DNA from: PALSA-607 sp963825425
GTDB taxonomy: Bacteria > Actinomycetota > Actinomycetes > Acidothermales > Acidothermaceae
Assembly: GCA_963825425.1 (NCBI GenBank)
Contig: CAWGTF010000010.1
Coordinates: 682,001-746,000, forward strand
Reading direction: 5' to 3'
Length of the DNA stretch: 64,000 nucleotides
Positions 29,661 through 38,245 of the stretch are shown piece after piece (the first letter of the stretch is position 1; each line of letters opens with the position of its first letter). The notes beneath the pieces are model-generated. The model saw only the letters and a list, made by a program, of their open reading frames with translations. It did not search any database and was not told where the DNA came from. A program made the translations under genes and the position numbers.

Positions 29661-30495
29661 AGCTGAACTGCGGTTCGAATCCGAGCACGCGCCGCGCTTT
29701 TTCGATCGACAACAACGTCGTGTGCTCGCCGATGTCGCCGCGCAACTCGACGTCCGGGTAGATCTCGGCAGTGAGCTCAGCGTTCGAACGCGACATCACC
29801 GTGTCGGCGGCCGCGATGATGAAGACGTCGCAACCCTTGGGCTCGTAGGCAAGTGCCTTTCTGACTGCCTGCGCGCCATCACGCGCATCGATGTAGCCCC
29901 ACAGGTTCCATTTCCTTGAGCTCGGATCGGCGTCGTAACCCGGAAATGCGGCGTAGTCGGCCGGGTCCATCACGTTGGAGAACCGCAAACCGATCATCTT
30001 CAGGTCGGGGTCCCATCGGCAGAACTGCCTGGCCATCTGCTCCTCGAGATGCTTCACGAGGGAGTACGTCGACTCCGGCCGCGCTGGATACTCCTCGTCG
30101 ACCGGGATGTACGGCGGCGGGATCTCGAACGGCAACCCGAGCACCGTCTCACTCGACGCCCAGACGATGTTCTTGATGCCAGCGTGGCGAGCGGCGGCAA
30201 ACACGTTGTACGTCGAAGGCATGTTGTTCGCGAACGTCGCGGCGTTGGTCGTCAGGCCCGGGGCGGGAATCGCGGCGAGGTGGACGAGAGCGTCGACCCC
30301 GCGATAGCCGTCGTTGACCGACAGCGCTTCGACAGTCTGGCCGAAGTCGGTCAGGTCGACCCGCAGGAACGGGCACACGGGCTGCGGCGAAGGGGCCCGG
30401 TCGACGTTCACGACCTCCCACCCGTGATCCACCAGGTCAGCGACGCACGCCTGGCCGAGCTTCCCGCTTCCCCCGGTGACAACGACACGTGGCAT
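29650..30495 (-). CDS. NAD-dependent epimerase/dehydratase (extended SDR)
   Basis: Intact, 281 residues, ATG 30495. The nucleotide motif VVVTGGSGKLGQACVADLVD starts at residue 4; DALVHLAAIPAPG follows, and the catalytic pair YSLVK is preceded by ASSETV. Ends FEPQFSWRS. Family members interconvert nucleotide sugars or reduce keto groups; the substrate is not evident. The long in-frame extension upstream of 30495 is antisense to the small gene at 30598 and is not part of the protein. Confidence 0.9.
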   Translation of the reverse strand: MPRVVVTGGSGKLGQACVADLVDHGWEVVNVDRAPSPQPVCPFLRVDLTDFGQTVEALSVNDGYRGVDALVHLAAIPAPGLTTNAATFANNMPSTYNVFAAARHAGIKNIVWASSETVLGLPFEIPPPYIPVDEEYPARPESTYSLVKHLEEQMARQFCRWDPDLKMIGLRFSNVMDPADYAAFPGYDADPSSRKWNLWGYIDARDGAQAVRKALAYEPKGCDVFIIAAADTVMSRSNAELTAEIYPDVELRGDIGEHTTLLSIEKARRVLGFEPQFSWRS

Positions 30496-30597
30496 GGTGC
30501 TCCCTGGTAGAAGTAGTGTCAGTAGCGTAGGCCGAACGAGCCGAGGCGCACCCAACCCCGGCGGACCACCGACCGCGACGAACCGAGGGAGTCCGTT

Positions 30598-30726
30598 ATG
30601 GGCAGCAAGGAAAAGGGCGGTCGCGAGATCCGCAAGCCGAAGAAGGACGCCAAGGTCAAGGGCGTGCCCGCCGGTAGCGGAGTCGTCTCCGCACAGACAC
30701 AGGCCAAGGACCGTCCGGCGAAGTAG
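30598..30726 (+). CDS. Small basic protein, 42 residues
   Basis: ATG 30598 follows GAGGGAG; the frame reads MGSKEKGGREIRKPKKDA, then KVKGVPAGSG and a tail QTQAKDRPAK, stopping at TAG 30724-30726. It is very rich in Lys/Arg/Gly, with no hydrophobic segment, probably disordered and possibly nucleic-acid binding. Good ribosome site, position in the spacer between divergent genes and compositional coherence support it as real. Function unknown. Confidence 0.65.
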   Translation: MGSKEKGGREIRKPKKDAKVKGVPAGSGVVSAQTQAKDRPAK

Positions 30727-30748
30727 CTCGAGCGGTTTCGCCAGCGTC

Positions 30749-31141
30749 GTGTTCCCCAATCTCAACGTGCTCGGGGGCGACCTCGAGCCTTGTGGCAACG
30801 ACCCAGTCACGGGTTTCTTTCGTGACGGCTGCTGCTCAACCGGGTCTGAGGACCTCGGCAGTCACACGGTCTGCGCGGTCATGACCGCACCGTTCCTCGA
30901 ACATCAGCGGGCGATCGGCAACGACCTGATCACACCGCTGCCGGCGTATCAGTTCCCAGGCCTAGAGCCCGGCGACCGCTGGTGCGTCGTCGCCGTGCGA
31001 TGGTTCGAGGCTTACGAGGCCGGCGTCGCGGCACCCGTGGTGCTCGCGGCGACGCATGTGCGAGCACTCGACGTCATTCCGCTCGAGGCACTGCGCGAGC
31101 ATGCTGTCGACGTCCCGAGCGATCCCAGCTCGTTGGCCTGA
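30749..31141 (+). CDS. DUF2237-family protein
   Basis: Intact, 130 residues from GTG 30749 (VFPNLNVLGGDLEPC). Conserved Cys-rich core: LEPCGNDPVTGFFRDGCC, GSHTVCAVMTAPFLEHQ, then GNDLITPLP and GDRWCVVAVRWFEAYEAGV, matching the DUF2237/COG3651 family. Function of the family is unknown. The last codons (SSLA) fall in a short tandem repeat that includes the TGA. Confidence 0.85.
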   Translation: MFPNLNVLGGDLEPCGNDPVTGFFRDGCCSTGSEDLGSHTVCAVMTAPFLEHQRAIGNDLITPLPAYQFPGLEPGDRWCVVAVRWFEAYEAGVAAPVVLAATHVRALDVIPLEALREHAVDVPSDPSSLA

Positions 31142-31166
31142 CCCTCGTTGGCCCGAGCTCGTTGGC
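31129..31166 (+). repeat. CTCGTTGGCC repeat around the DUF2237 stop codon (3 copies)
   Basis: CTCGTTGGC(C) begins at 31129, 31144 and 31158 (spacing 15 and 14). In copy one the next codon is the TGA stop; in copy two, in the same frame, the equivalent codon is CGA. One base change therefore decides whether the protein stops in copy one or reads on. Confidence 0.8.
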
Positions 31167-31196
31167 TTGGGCGGGGTCGCCCGGCACAATAACGGC

Positions 31197-31610
31197 ATGG
31201 ACCCCTCATGCATCTTCTGCGCGATCGCGGCTGGCACCGCACCTTCGTACCTGACGTACGAAGACGAGACGGCGGTTGCGTTTCTCGACCTGGCGCCACT
31301 GCGGCAGGGCCACACGCTGGTGATTCCTCGCACGCATGTGCCCGACGCCATGTCGGACGGCGGTGGGCAGGCGTTGATCGACATCGGTCCGGCCATTCAC
31401 CAGGTGACCCGAAGGCTCATGGAGGTCTTCAACGCGGACGGCATCAACCTGCTCCAGGCCAACCGCGCAGCAGCGGGCCAGGTCGTCTTCCATCTCCACG
31501 TACACCTCGTGCCTCGTCATGAGGGCGACCGATCGCCATTGCGCTGGGAGCGCGATCCGCAAGCAGCCGATGCCGTCGCCCAGACGCACGCCTTGATAAC
31601 CGCGAGCTGA
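31197..31610 (+). CDS. HIT-family nucleotide hydrolase/transferase
   Basis: Intact, 137 residues from ATG 31197 (MDPSCIFCAIAAGTAPS). CIFC is the N-terminal zinc-site start, GHTLVIPRTHV is typical, and the histidine triad appears as FHLHVHLVPRH with the catalytic central His. HIT proteins of this type hydrolyse AMP-linked or dinucleoside polyphosphate substrates. Confidence 0.93.
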   Translation: MDPSCIFCAIAAGTAPSYLTYEDETAVAFLDLAPLRQGHTLVIPRTHVPDAMSDGGGQALIDIGPAIHQVTRRLMEVFNADGINLLQANRAAAGQVVFHLHVHLVPRHEGDRSPLRWERDPQAADAVAQTHALITAS

Positions 31611-31654
31611 GCACACCCGCGGCAAACAGGAGTACACGGGGCCGACGACGTCCG

Positions 31655-32131
31655 TTAGGCGATCTGCAGACCGTCCCACGACCAGCGCGGCATCGGCAGT
31701 CGAGCTGGTACTTCGGCGCCGGCGGGCGAGTAGACCAGCACGTCGGCCACCGCCCACTCCATGTACGCGCGCAACGCGGCACGAAAGGCGTGGTCGTCCG
31801 GCAACCCGGCGTCGTCCGCCGCTTGCACGAAGCACGCAACGAATCGCCGTCCGAGATCTGTCATATCGCCGTTGCCGGCGTGCAACTGCTGCAGCGACGA
31901 CTGATCGCCGCACGATGACGAATACGTTGGCGGACCGCCCATGACCTCGGCCCAATACGCGGCTAGCCGCTCGATGTGCTGCGGGTTTCCGCCAGGGTGC
32001 GAGAACGGATGGTTGAGTTCGGGATCCGCGAGACATAGCACGTGATGGGCGTTGGCCAACGCGAGAAATGCAGGCTCGCCGCCCGCGAAGTCGAACAACG
32101 TCGGACGCTCAGCCACGATCGCGATCTCCAA
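31655..32131 (-). CDS. Truncated haemoglobin-like oxygen/NO-binding protein
   Basis: Intact, 158 residues from ATG 32131. The 2-on-2 globin core is visible: LADPELNHPFSHPGGNPQHI with the proximal His region, then ERLAAYWAEVMGGPPTYS and the helix DLGRRFVACFVQAADDAGLP. The C-terminus LPMPRWSWDG is typical of the actinobacterial group II form annotated as an oxidoreductase. Likely roles are O2/NO binding or detoxification. Confidence 0.85.
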   Translation of the reverse strand: MEIAIVAERPTLFDFAGGEPAFLALANAHHVLCLADPELNHPFSHPGGNPQHIERLAAYWAEVMGGPPTYSSSCGDQSSLQQLHAGNGDMTDLGRRFVACFVQAADDAGLPDDHAFRAALRAYMEWAVADVLVYSPAGAEVPARLPMPRWSWDGLQIA

Positions 32132-32323
32132 GCACTCTGGGAACAGTCGTGCTCTTTCCTACCACGCCGGCTCGCGCGAGACCACCCTCCGAAGCGCGCG
32201 GACAGAATCCGGTTTGGGAGCGCGCGCATCGGCTGGTGATACATCTGCGGGTCAGTTTTCTTTTATTCCACAGGTAGTTCTGGGGTCGTGGTTTTGTCGG
32301 TGGTCGTCGTTAGCGTTGTTGTC

Positions 32324-33602
32324 ATGAGTTCGACCGACACCGATTATCAGCATCCCGCTCTTGATGCGGTCGCGACGATCGTTGCTGGGTTGGATGCGTT
32401 GGCCGACGCGTCGTTGTGGTCGCTGTCCACAGCTGAGGTCGGCCGTTTGGTGGTCGCGGTCGAACGCATCGGTCGGCGGCTGGCCGCCACCCAGGTTGCG
32501 GTGCTCGCGCAGGCGGATAGTTGCGGTGTCGCCGACCAGACCGGTGCCTCCTCTACTGCGGTGTGGCTGCACAACGTCGCTGACCTGCCCGTGGGTGTCG
32601 GCCGGGCGCGGCTGGCGTTACATCACGCGTTGACGTCGCGGCCGGTGGTAGCCGCAGCGTTTAGTTCCGGTGATATTGGGCTCGAGGCGGCGACCGCGGT
32701 GTGTGCCGCGATCGACACCCTGCCCGGCGGGGTGCCGGCAGCCATGTACACCGAAATCGAGACGTTGCTGGTCGACACCGCCCGCGATGAAGGAACCAAA
32801 GCGGTCGTGCCAGCGGTCGATGGAGATCGCGAACCGGTTCGACCCCGACGGGTTCGCCCAACACGAAGAAGACGCCCGCGCCCGCCGCTTCCTGCATCTG
32901 ATCCGCCAACACGACGGCACGGTGAAAGTCCGTGGCTGTCTGGACAAGGAAGCCGGCGCGCTGGTGCTGGCGGTCCTCGACCCACTCGCCGCACCCGAGC
33001 CGGTCAACGAAGGCATCCGCGACCTGCGGCTGGCCGAGCACCGCTACGCCGACGCCCTGGTCCAGCTGTGCCAGCTGGCCACCCCGACATTGCCCGAGGT
33101 TCGCGGCGAACGCCCGCACATGTTCGTCACCACCACCTTGGAATCGTTGCAACACGCCACCGCAGCTGCACTGGGCACCCTGGAAGGCGGCTACCTCATC
33201 AGCCCCAGCGCGCTCCGCCGAATCGCGTGTGACGCCAACATCATCCCCGTCGTACTCGGCAGCGCCGGTCAACCGCTCGACATCGGCCGCGCCACCCGCA
33301 TCGTGCCCCAAGGGCTGCGCCGCGCGCTGATCCTGCGCGACGGAGGATGCGCGTTCCCCGGCTGCGACCGCCCACCGTCGTGGTGCGACGCCCACCACAT
33401 CGACCACTGGGCCAACGGCGGACCCACCTCGATATGCAACACCGCGCTGCTGTGCGTCCACCACCACGACCGGGCCCACCGCGACGGCTGGACCATCACC
33501 ATCATCGACGGCCTCCCCTGGTTCATCCCACCAACCTGGCTCGACCCCGACCAACGACCCCGACAAAACAGCCGCTACCGCATCCGCAAACTCGACCCCT
33601 AG
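32324..33602 (+). CDS. DUF222/HNH endonuclease (13E12-repeat family)
   Basis: About 425 codons; ATG 32324 (MSSTDTDYQHPALD). A frameshift near 32812 divides the N-terminal DUF222 helical region (AVERIGRRLAATQVAVLAQ) from RFDPDGFAQHEEDARARRFL. The C-terminal HNH nuclease is complete: RDGGCAFPGCDRPPSWCDAH, HIDHWANGGPTSICNTALLC, then HHHDRAHRDGW with the Cys pairs and His residues. The family is multicopy in mycobacteria and relatives and spreads among genomes. No intron or mobile element boundaries are visible here. Confidence 0.92.
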
Positions 33603-33693
33603 GGCCTACTCGGGAGGCGATGCCGAGATCGGCTACCGAGCTGACAGTCGAGCGGGCTCGCCGATCGGTCTCGCCTTGGCGGCCTGAAATTTC

Positions 33694-35189
33694 CTACCAG
33701 GCCGACTTCGCGTAGTCCTTGAGGAAGCAGTCGTACAGGTCTTCGCCTTGCTCGCCGCGCACGATCGGGTCGTACACGCGCGCCGCGCCGTCGACGAGAT
33801 CGAGCGGGGCGTGGAAGCCCTCGTCGGCGAGCCGCACCTTCGTGGGGTGCGGCCGCTCGTCGGTGATCCAGCCGGTGTCGACGCTGGTCATCAGGATGCC
33901 GTCGGCGAACAGCTCGCGCGCGCTCGTGCGGGTCAGCATGTTCAGCGCAGCCTTCGCCATGTTGGTGTGCGGATGGCCGGCGCCCTTGTAGCCGCGGCCG
34001 AACTGGCCCTCCATCGCCGACACGTTCACGACGTACTTGCGGCGTGCCGTCGCAGCCGCCATCGACGCGCGCAGCCGGCTCACCAGGACGAACGGCGCGG
34101 TCATGTTGCAGAGCTGCACTTCGAGCAACTCGAGCGGGATCGACCTCGTGCACGCGCCGCGTCCAGCTGTTGACGGCGTCGAGATCGGGCACCAGGCCAC
34201 CAGCGTCGATCGCGGTCTGCTCGGCGACCCGCTCGAGGGACGCCGACCCGCTGGTCAGCGCGAGCGCGGTCAGCGCGTGTGGCGTCAGCGCATGCGTGTC
34301 GGGATGCGCGCCGATCGGCGGCCGGCACGGCGCCCACGGAGTAACCGAGCTCGATCAGTTCGGGCAGCGGACCGTCCGGCAGCGGCGCACTCTCCGCGGC
34401 AATGAGCTGCGCGTAGGCACCCGGCGAGCGGCGCACGGTCTGCGCGGCGTTGTTGATCAGGATGTCGAGCGGCCCTTGCGCGGCAACTGCGTCGGCCAGC
34501 GCGATCACCTGGGACGGGTCGCGCAGGTCGATACCGACGATGCGCAAGCGATGCAACCACTGCGAACTGTCGTGCATGTCGGTGAAGCGGCGCACCGCGT
34601 CGGTGGGAAAGCGCGTCGTGATCGTCGTGTGCGCACCGTCGCGCAGCAGCCGCAGCGCGATGTACATGCCGATCTTCGCGCGGCCGCCGGTGAGCAGCGC
34701 GCGACGACCGGTCAGATCGGTGCGCGCATCACGACGGCTGCCGATTGAGCGCAGCGCAGTCGGGCAGAGCTGGTGGTAGAACGCGTCGACTTCGCGGTAG
34801 CGCTCCTTGCAGATGTAGCACGCACGCGCCTTGCCCAAGATGCCGACGGTCGGTGCAGTCGTCGTCGCCGTCAGCGCCAAGCCCTGCGTCTCGTCATCGA
34901 TCCGGCCCGGTGCACCGGTCGCAGTTGCCGCGGTCACCGCTTCGTCTGCCGCGACGACGGCCGCCCGCCGTTCCTTGCGGTTGCGCTGCTTGACCGTCTT
35001 GTAGAGACGTGCGGTGGCCCGGCGTACCGCGACGGCCTGCGGGTGGTCGACCGGGAGCTCGTCGAGTTCCTCGAAGACCTCCAGGGCGATTGCCATCCGA
35101 ACGGGATCAATGCCCGACGCGTGCGCGGCGGGATCGGCATCGGCAGAAGGATCGGCGTCGAGCACCGGTTCCTTCTCGCTGATCGTCAC
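33694..35189 (-). CDS. SDR oxidoreductase with N-terminal helical region and CxxC motif (CYICK type)
   Basis: About 498 codons, GTG 35189. Residues 1-110 are charged and helical (DPVRMAIALEVFEELDEL, TARLYKTVKQRNRKERR). A putative zinc-binding segment ACYICKERYREVDAFYHQLC follows. The Rossmann motif is RRALLTGGRAKIGMYIALRL (TGGxxxIG), with TTRFP, DILINNAAQTVRRSPG and the catalytic S..Y..K region VNVSAMEGQFGRGYKG. A frameshift near 34330. Ends FLKDYAKSAW. A long SDR clade with this CYxCK element also occurs in eukaryotes; the reaction is unknown. Confidence 0.83.
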
Positions 35190-35204
35190 GCCAGGTCGCC
35201 GTTC

Positions 35205-35268
35205 GTCGGGAGAGCGCTGAGTCGGGATAGCGCCGAGTCGGGAGAGCGCCGAGTCGGGAGAGCTCTAC
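35205..35268. repeat. Four exact-period 16-bp tandem repeats ending on a stop codon
   Basis: Copies start at 35205, 35221, 35237 and 35253: GTCGGGAGAGCGCTGA, then GTCGGGATAGCGCCGA, GTCGGGAGAGCGCCGA and GTCGGGAGAGCTCTAC. The last copy contains the stop codon (minus strand TAG at 35267-35265) of the lipoprotein gene. The array fills most of the spacer to the SDR start. Confidence 0.9.
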
Positions 35269-37015
35269 TGATAGGAAATCATGACAGGCGTCGGCTTTTG
35301 CGCCATCGTCTGCTCGGGAGTCATGGTCGGGTGGTCCTCCTTGTAGAAGTTCTTCCACCCAAACGGCACTCCCTTCGGCGCCGCGTGCGTGACCGCCGTC
35401 CAAGTCGCGATCTTGCTTGGAGTAGAGCCCTCGCCGTCCATGTGAATCAGCACCGCGAGGTCGTTGTAGTTGGTCTTCAATGCGGCCTCGTTACCGATCA
35501 TCGAGAGCCTGAACTGGTGGAGCACCAGCAACTTCTGCGGGAGGTGCTTCGACGCCGTCAACTGCTCGAGCCACGCACCGACCGCGTTGATCTGCGCGCT
35601 GGTGAGGCTGCCGATCTGCCCGAGCGGGTGCTGGCCCGGGGCCAGCGCCCATTCCGGGTCGATCGCCAGCCCCACGTCGGGCATGGCCAGCAATGACGTG
35701 TACAGCTTCGCTTGCGACAGGACGTCGGCGCTGCCCGGCTGCAGGTCGAGCACGACGTACAACCCCGCGGCGGTCGCCTGTTGCACCCACGGCAGCAGCG
35801 ACGCGACGCTCGACTCCCCCGAATAGTTGCCGTCGCTACCAGGGGCTGCGTCAGCAACCGTTGCAATGATTTCGAACGTCGGGATCACCGGCACGCTGCT
35901 CATCGGTGCGTAGGCTCGCGGCAAGCTGCTGCGCGCGGACGATGCTCGCCGGCAGGTCTTGCGCACCGAGGACACCGAGCGCCCCGCTACCCGGATGTCC
36001 ATACAGGGCAACCAATCGGCGTCCCGGAAAGAAGATCTGACCGCCGCCCGGCAGTTGCGTGCCAGTACTCGCGACCGCAACCCGAGCGGTGACAGTTGCC
36101 GGCGTGCCGAACTGCGAGCCAACTGCGAGCACGTTGTGCGGCGGATGCTCCGCAAGCGCGGCGATCGCCGCCGGATCACGACGCGGGTCGGCGCCTTCCA
36201 CCGACACGACGGTCGCTCCAGCAGATCTCGCACTCGCCGACGCCATCATCGCGACCGCGTTGGACGCCGCGTTGACGCCCTTCGGCACCAGAACCGTGAG
36301 ATCGTCACCGTCACTCGACGTCGCTGCGGTGGTCTGCGCTGCTGCAGCCACGACGCTCACCGACGGCGCCGCTGCGGTGACATCAGCCGCGGTGTTCCCG
36401 ATCGCGACGACAGTGCTGGTCCCCAGTCGGGTCAGCTCCGCCGCGAACAGCGCGGCTGTCGGGATGCCGCCGGCTGGTGCCGGGCCGTCGTGATCAAGAA
36501 GAAGCAGCGGGACGTCGAGTTGCTGGGCTTCGTCAGCGCCGCTGGCGACCCCCGCGGCGTCGGTCGGTGACGCCACCACGACGGTCGGCGCTGCGCTGAA
36601 GAGCGCCTGGCTGACCGAGATCGACATCCGGGCCGGCGTTGCACCACCGACGACGACCGTCCCGCGGACTCCGGTCGCCACCGCGGCCGGCGGGCTCGAC
36701 ACGGGTGGGGACGACACCGGTGGCGGGCTCGACGCGGGACTTGACGCCGGCGCCGAAGCCCCCGGACTGACCGGCGGGAGGCTAAACGGCTGCGGGCTGC
36801 TGGCGCCCGGAAGCGGGCTCGATCGCCGATGCGGACGGCGAGTGATCGGCCTTCGGGTGGGTGGTGCAGGCGCTCGCAAGGAGCACCAGGGCCGCTGCCG
36901 CGAGAGCGGCCCGCCGGGCACCTACTCGCCGTCCCCGGCCCCCCGCCGTCCTCTGTAGTGCTCGGTCGTCCTGGCGGTGGCACGTGAGCGAGACATCCAC
37001 CCCAGTATGCGACAA
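35265..37015 (-). CDS. Secreted lipoprotein with CWB2-like region and LYGHPG domain
   Basis: About 583 codons from ATG 37015. A signal peptide ends in a lipobox (LAAAALVLLASACTTHP). A Pro/Ser-rich linker follows (PPVSSPPV repeats). Residues ~110-320 resemble cell-wall-binding repeat 2 (GTVVVGGATPARMSISVSQA, DVPLLLLDHDG). The C-terminal domain starts FFPGRRLVALYGHPGSGALG and is barrel-like (LYVVLDLQPGSADVLSQAK, DVGLAIDPEWALAPG, VPFGWKNFYKED). Frameshifts near 36790 and 35880. I recognise the LYGHPG domain from other actinobacteria, but its function is unknown. The stop lies in a tandem repeat. Confidence 0.72.
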
Positions 37016-37054
37016 CCTCCGGTGGCTCGCGGGCTGGCGCTGGTAGCGGTGCCA

Positions 37055-37574
37055 CTAGAGGACCAGCCGGTAACGGACTTCGGCGAGAGGCGTATCGGCG
37101 ATCACGATGTCCTTGGCTGCGCCGTCGAGCTGCCATCCGCCGATCTCGTAGAACCGCTGCGCACGGTCGTTTCCCTCGAGCACCCACAAGATCGCCTGAG
37201 CGTTGCCCGCGTCACGAAGCACGTTCACGGCAGCAGCCATCAACCGCCGTCCGACGCCGCTCCCCCACACCTCGGGCAACGCATAGATCGCGGCGAGTTC
37301 CCCGACCACTACCGGATCGACGTCATCGTCGCGCGCGGGCCCGACGTGGGCGAAACCGACAACGTTCGCATTGGCCTCGGCTGCGACCAACGTGCCGCTT
37401 CGCGGCCAGTCAGTCTCGGCGATCGTCTGCGTCCAGCCGACGCGGCGTCGCTCGACGTCCAGCTGGTCCAGATATAGATCGGGCAGCAATCCCCTGTACG
37501 CCGCCTGCCACGAGCGCACGTGGACCCGTCGCGACGCCCAACGCGTCGTCGGCGAGCGCGCGACGAATCTCCAT
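37055..37574 (-). CDS. GNAT-family N-acetyltransferase
   Basis: About 173 codons from ATG 37574 (MEIRRALADDALGVA), with a frameshift near 37525 before VRSWQAAYRGLLPDLYL. The GNAT core is clear: ELAAIYALPEVWGSGVGRRL (acetyl-CoA-binding loop), AILWVLEGNDRAQRFYEIGG (motif B) and DGAAKDIVIADTPLAEVRYR. Substrate unknown. It precedes another GNAT gene on the same strand, separated by about 50 bases. Confidence 0.85.
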
Positions 37575-37622
37575 GGCTCCAAACTGTCTCGCGCGGAGGG
37601 TCGACATGCGGCGCAACGCCGT

Positions 37623-38165
37623 TCAGACAAGTGACTTCGCGAGCACCACGAAGTACAGATCCTCCCGCTTCGGGACGCCGAATCTCTCGTCCCCGTAGGG
37701 GAAAGGCCGCATCTCGCCGGTAGCCGCGTAGCCCCGCCGGCCGTACCACGCAATGAGATCCTCGCGTTGACCGATCACCGTGAGTTCGATCGTGTCGCAG
37801 GCCCACTCGTCACGCGCGATCCGCTCCGCTTCGGCCAGCACCTGCTTGCCGACGCCGCCCCCTTGCAATCCGGGTCGGACGGCGAATGTGCCGAAGTAGG
37901 AACGGCCCGCGCGGCGTTGCTGGATAACGCAGCACGCGATCACGGCACCGCGCTCGTCGCTCGCCAACAGCAACCTGCTATCGGCCGATGAAATCACCGC
38001 GGCGATCGCCTCGGCATCGGTGCGCTGACCCTCGAGCAGCTCGGCCTCCGTCGTCCAACCTGCCTTGCTGCGCTCCCCGCGGTAGGCGGACTCGACAAGA
38101 TCAACCACCATTGCGACGTCGTCCGGGGTAGCGGCCCGAAAAGTCGGTAACGGCAGCACGGCGAC
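37623..38165 (-). CDS. GNAT-family N-acetyltransferase
   Basis: Intact, about 180 residues from GTG 38165 (VAVLPLPTFRAATPDDV). Acetyl-CoA loop: VRPGLQGGGVGKQVLAEAER; motif B: VIGQREDLIAWYGRRGYAAT; ending LYFVVLAKSLV. The frame stays open upstream through the 15-bp repeat at 38186-38245, encoding a PCLPR-type repeat, but no good start lies there. Substrate unknown. Confidence 0.85.
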   Translation of the reverse strand, partial: VAVLPLPTFRAATPDDVAMVVDLVESAYRGERSKAGWTTEAELLEGQRTDAEAIAAVISSADSRLLLASDERGAVIACCVIQQRRAGRSYFGTFAVRPGLQGGGVGKQVLAEAERIARDEWACDTIELTVIGQREDLIAWYGRRGYAATGEMRPFPYGDERFGVPKREDLYFVVLAKSLV

Positions 38166-38185
38166 ATTCTGCCAGCAGGGCCCGG

Positions 38186-38245
38186 GGCACGGTCTTGGCA
38201 AGCACGGTCTAGGCAAGCACGGTCTTGGCAAGCAGGCGCTAGAGC
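38186..38245. repeat. 15-bp tandem repeat at the 3' end of the lyase gene (3 + 1 degenerate copies)
   Basis: AGCACGGTCTTGGCA recurs with one or two changes at 38186, 38201 and 38216, with a degenerate fourth copy at 38231. The fourth contains the stop codon of the lyase gene (TAG read on the minus strand at 38241-38239); the second carries another CTA at 38209, exactly two periods away. Confidence 0.85.

Noticed and set aside
32324..33602. Insertion sequence or intron-encoded homing element around the HNH gene
   Set aside because: No flanking inverted or direct repeats and no interrupted host gene; the DUF222/HNH family is a common stand-alone actinobacterial gene.
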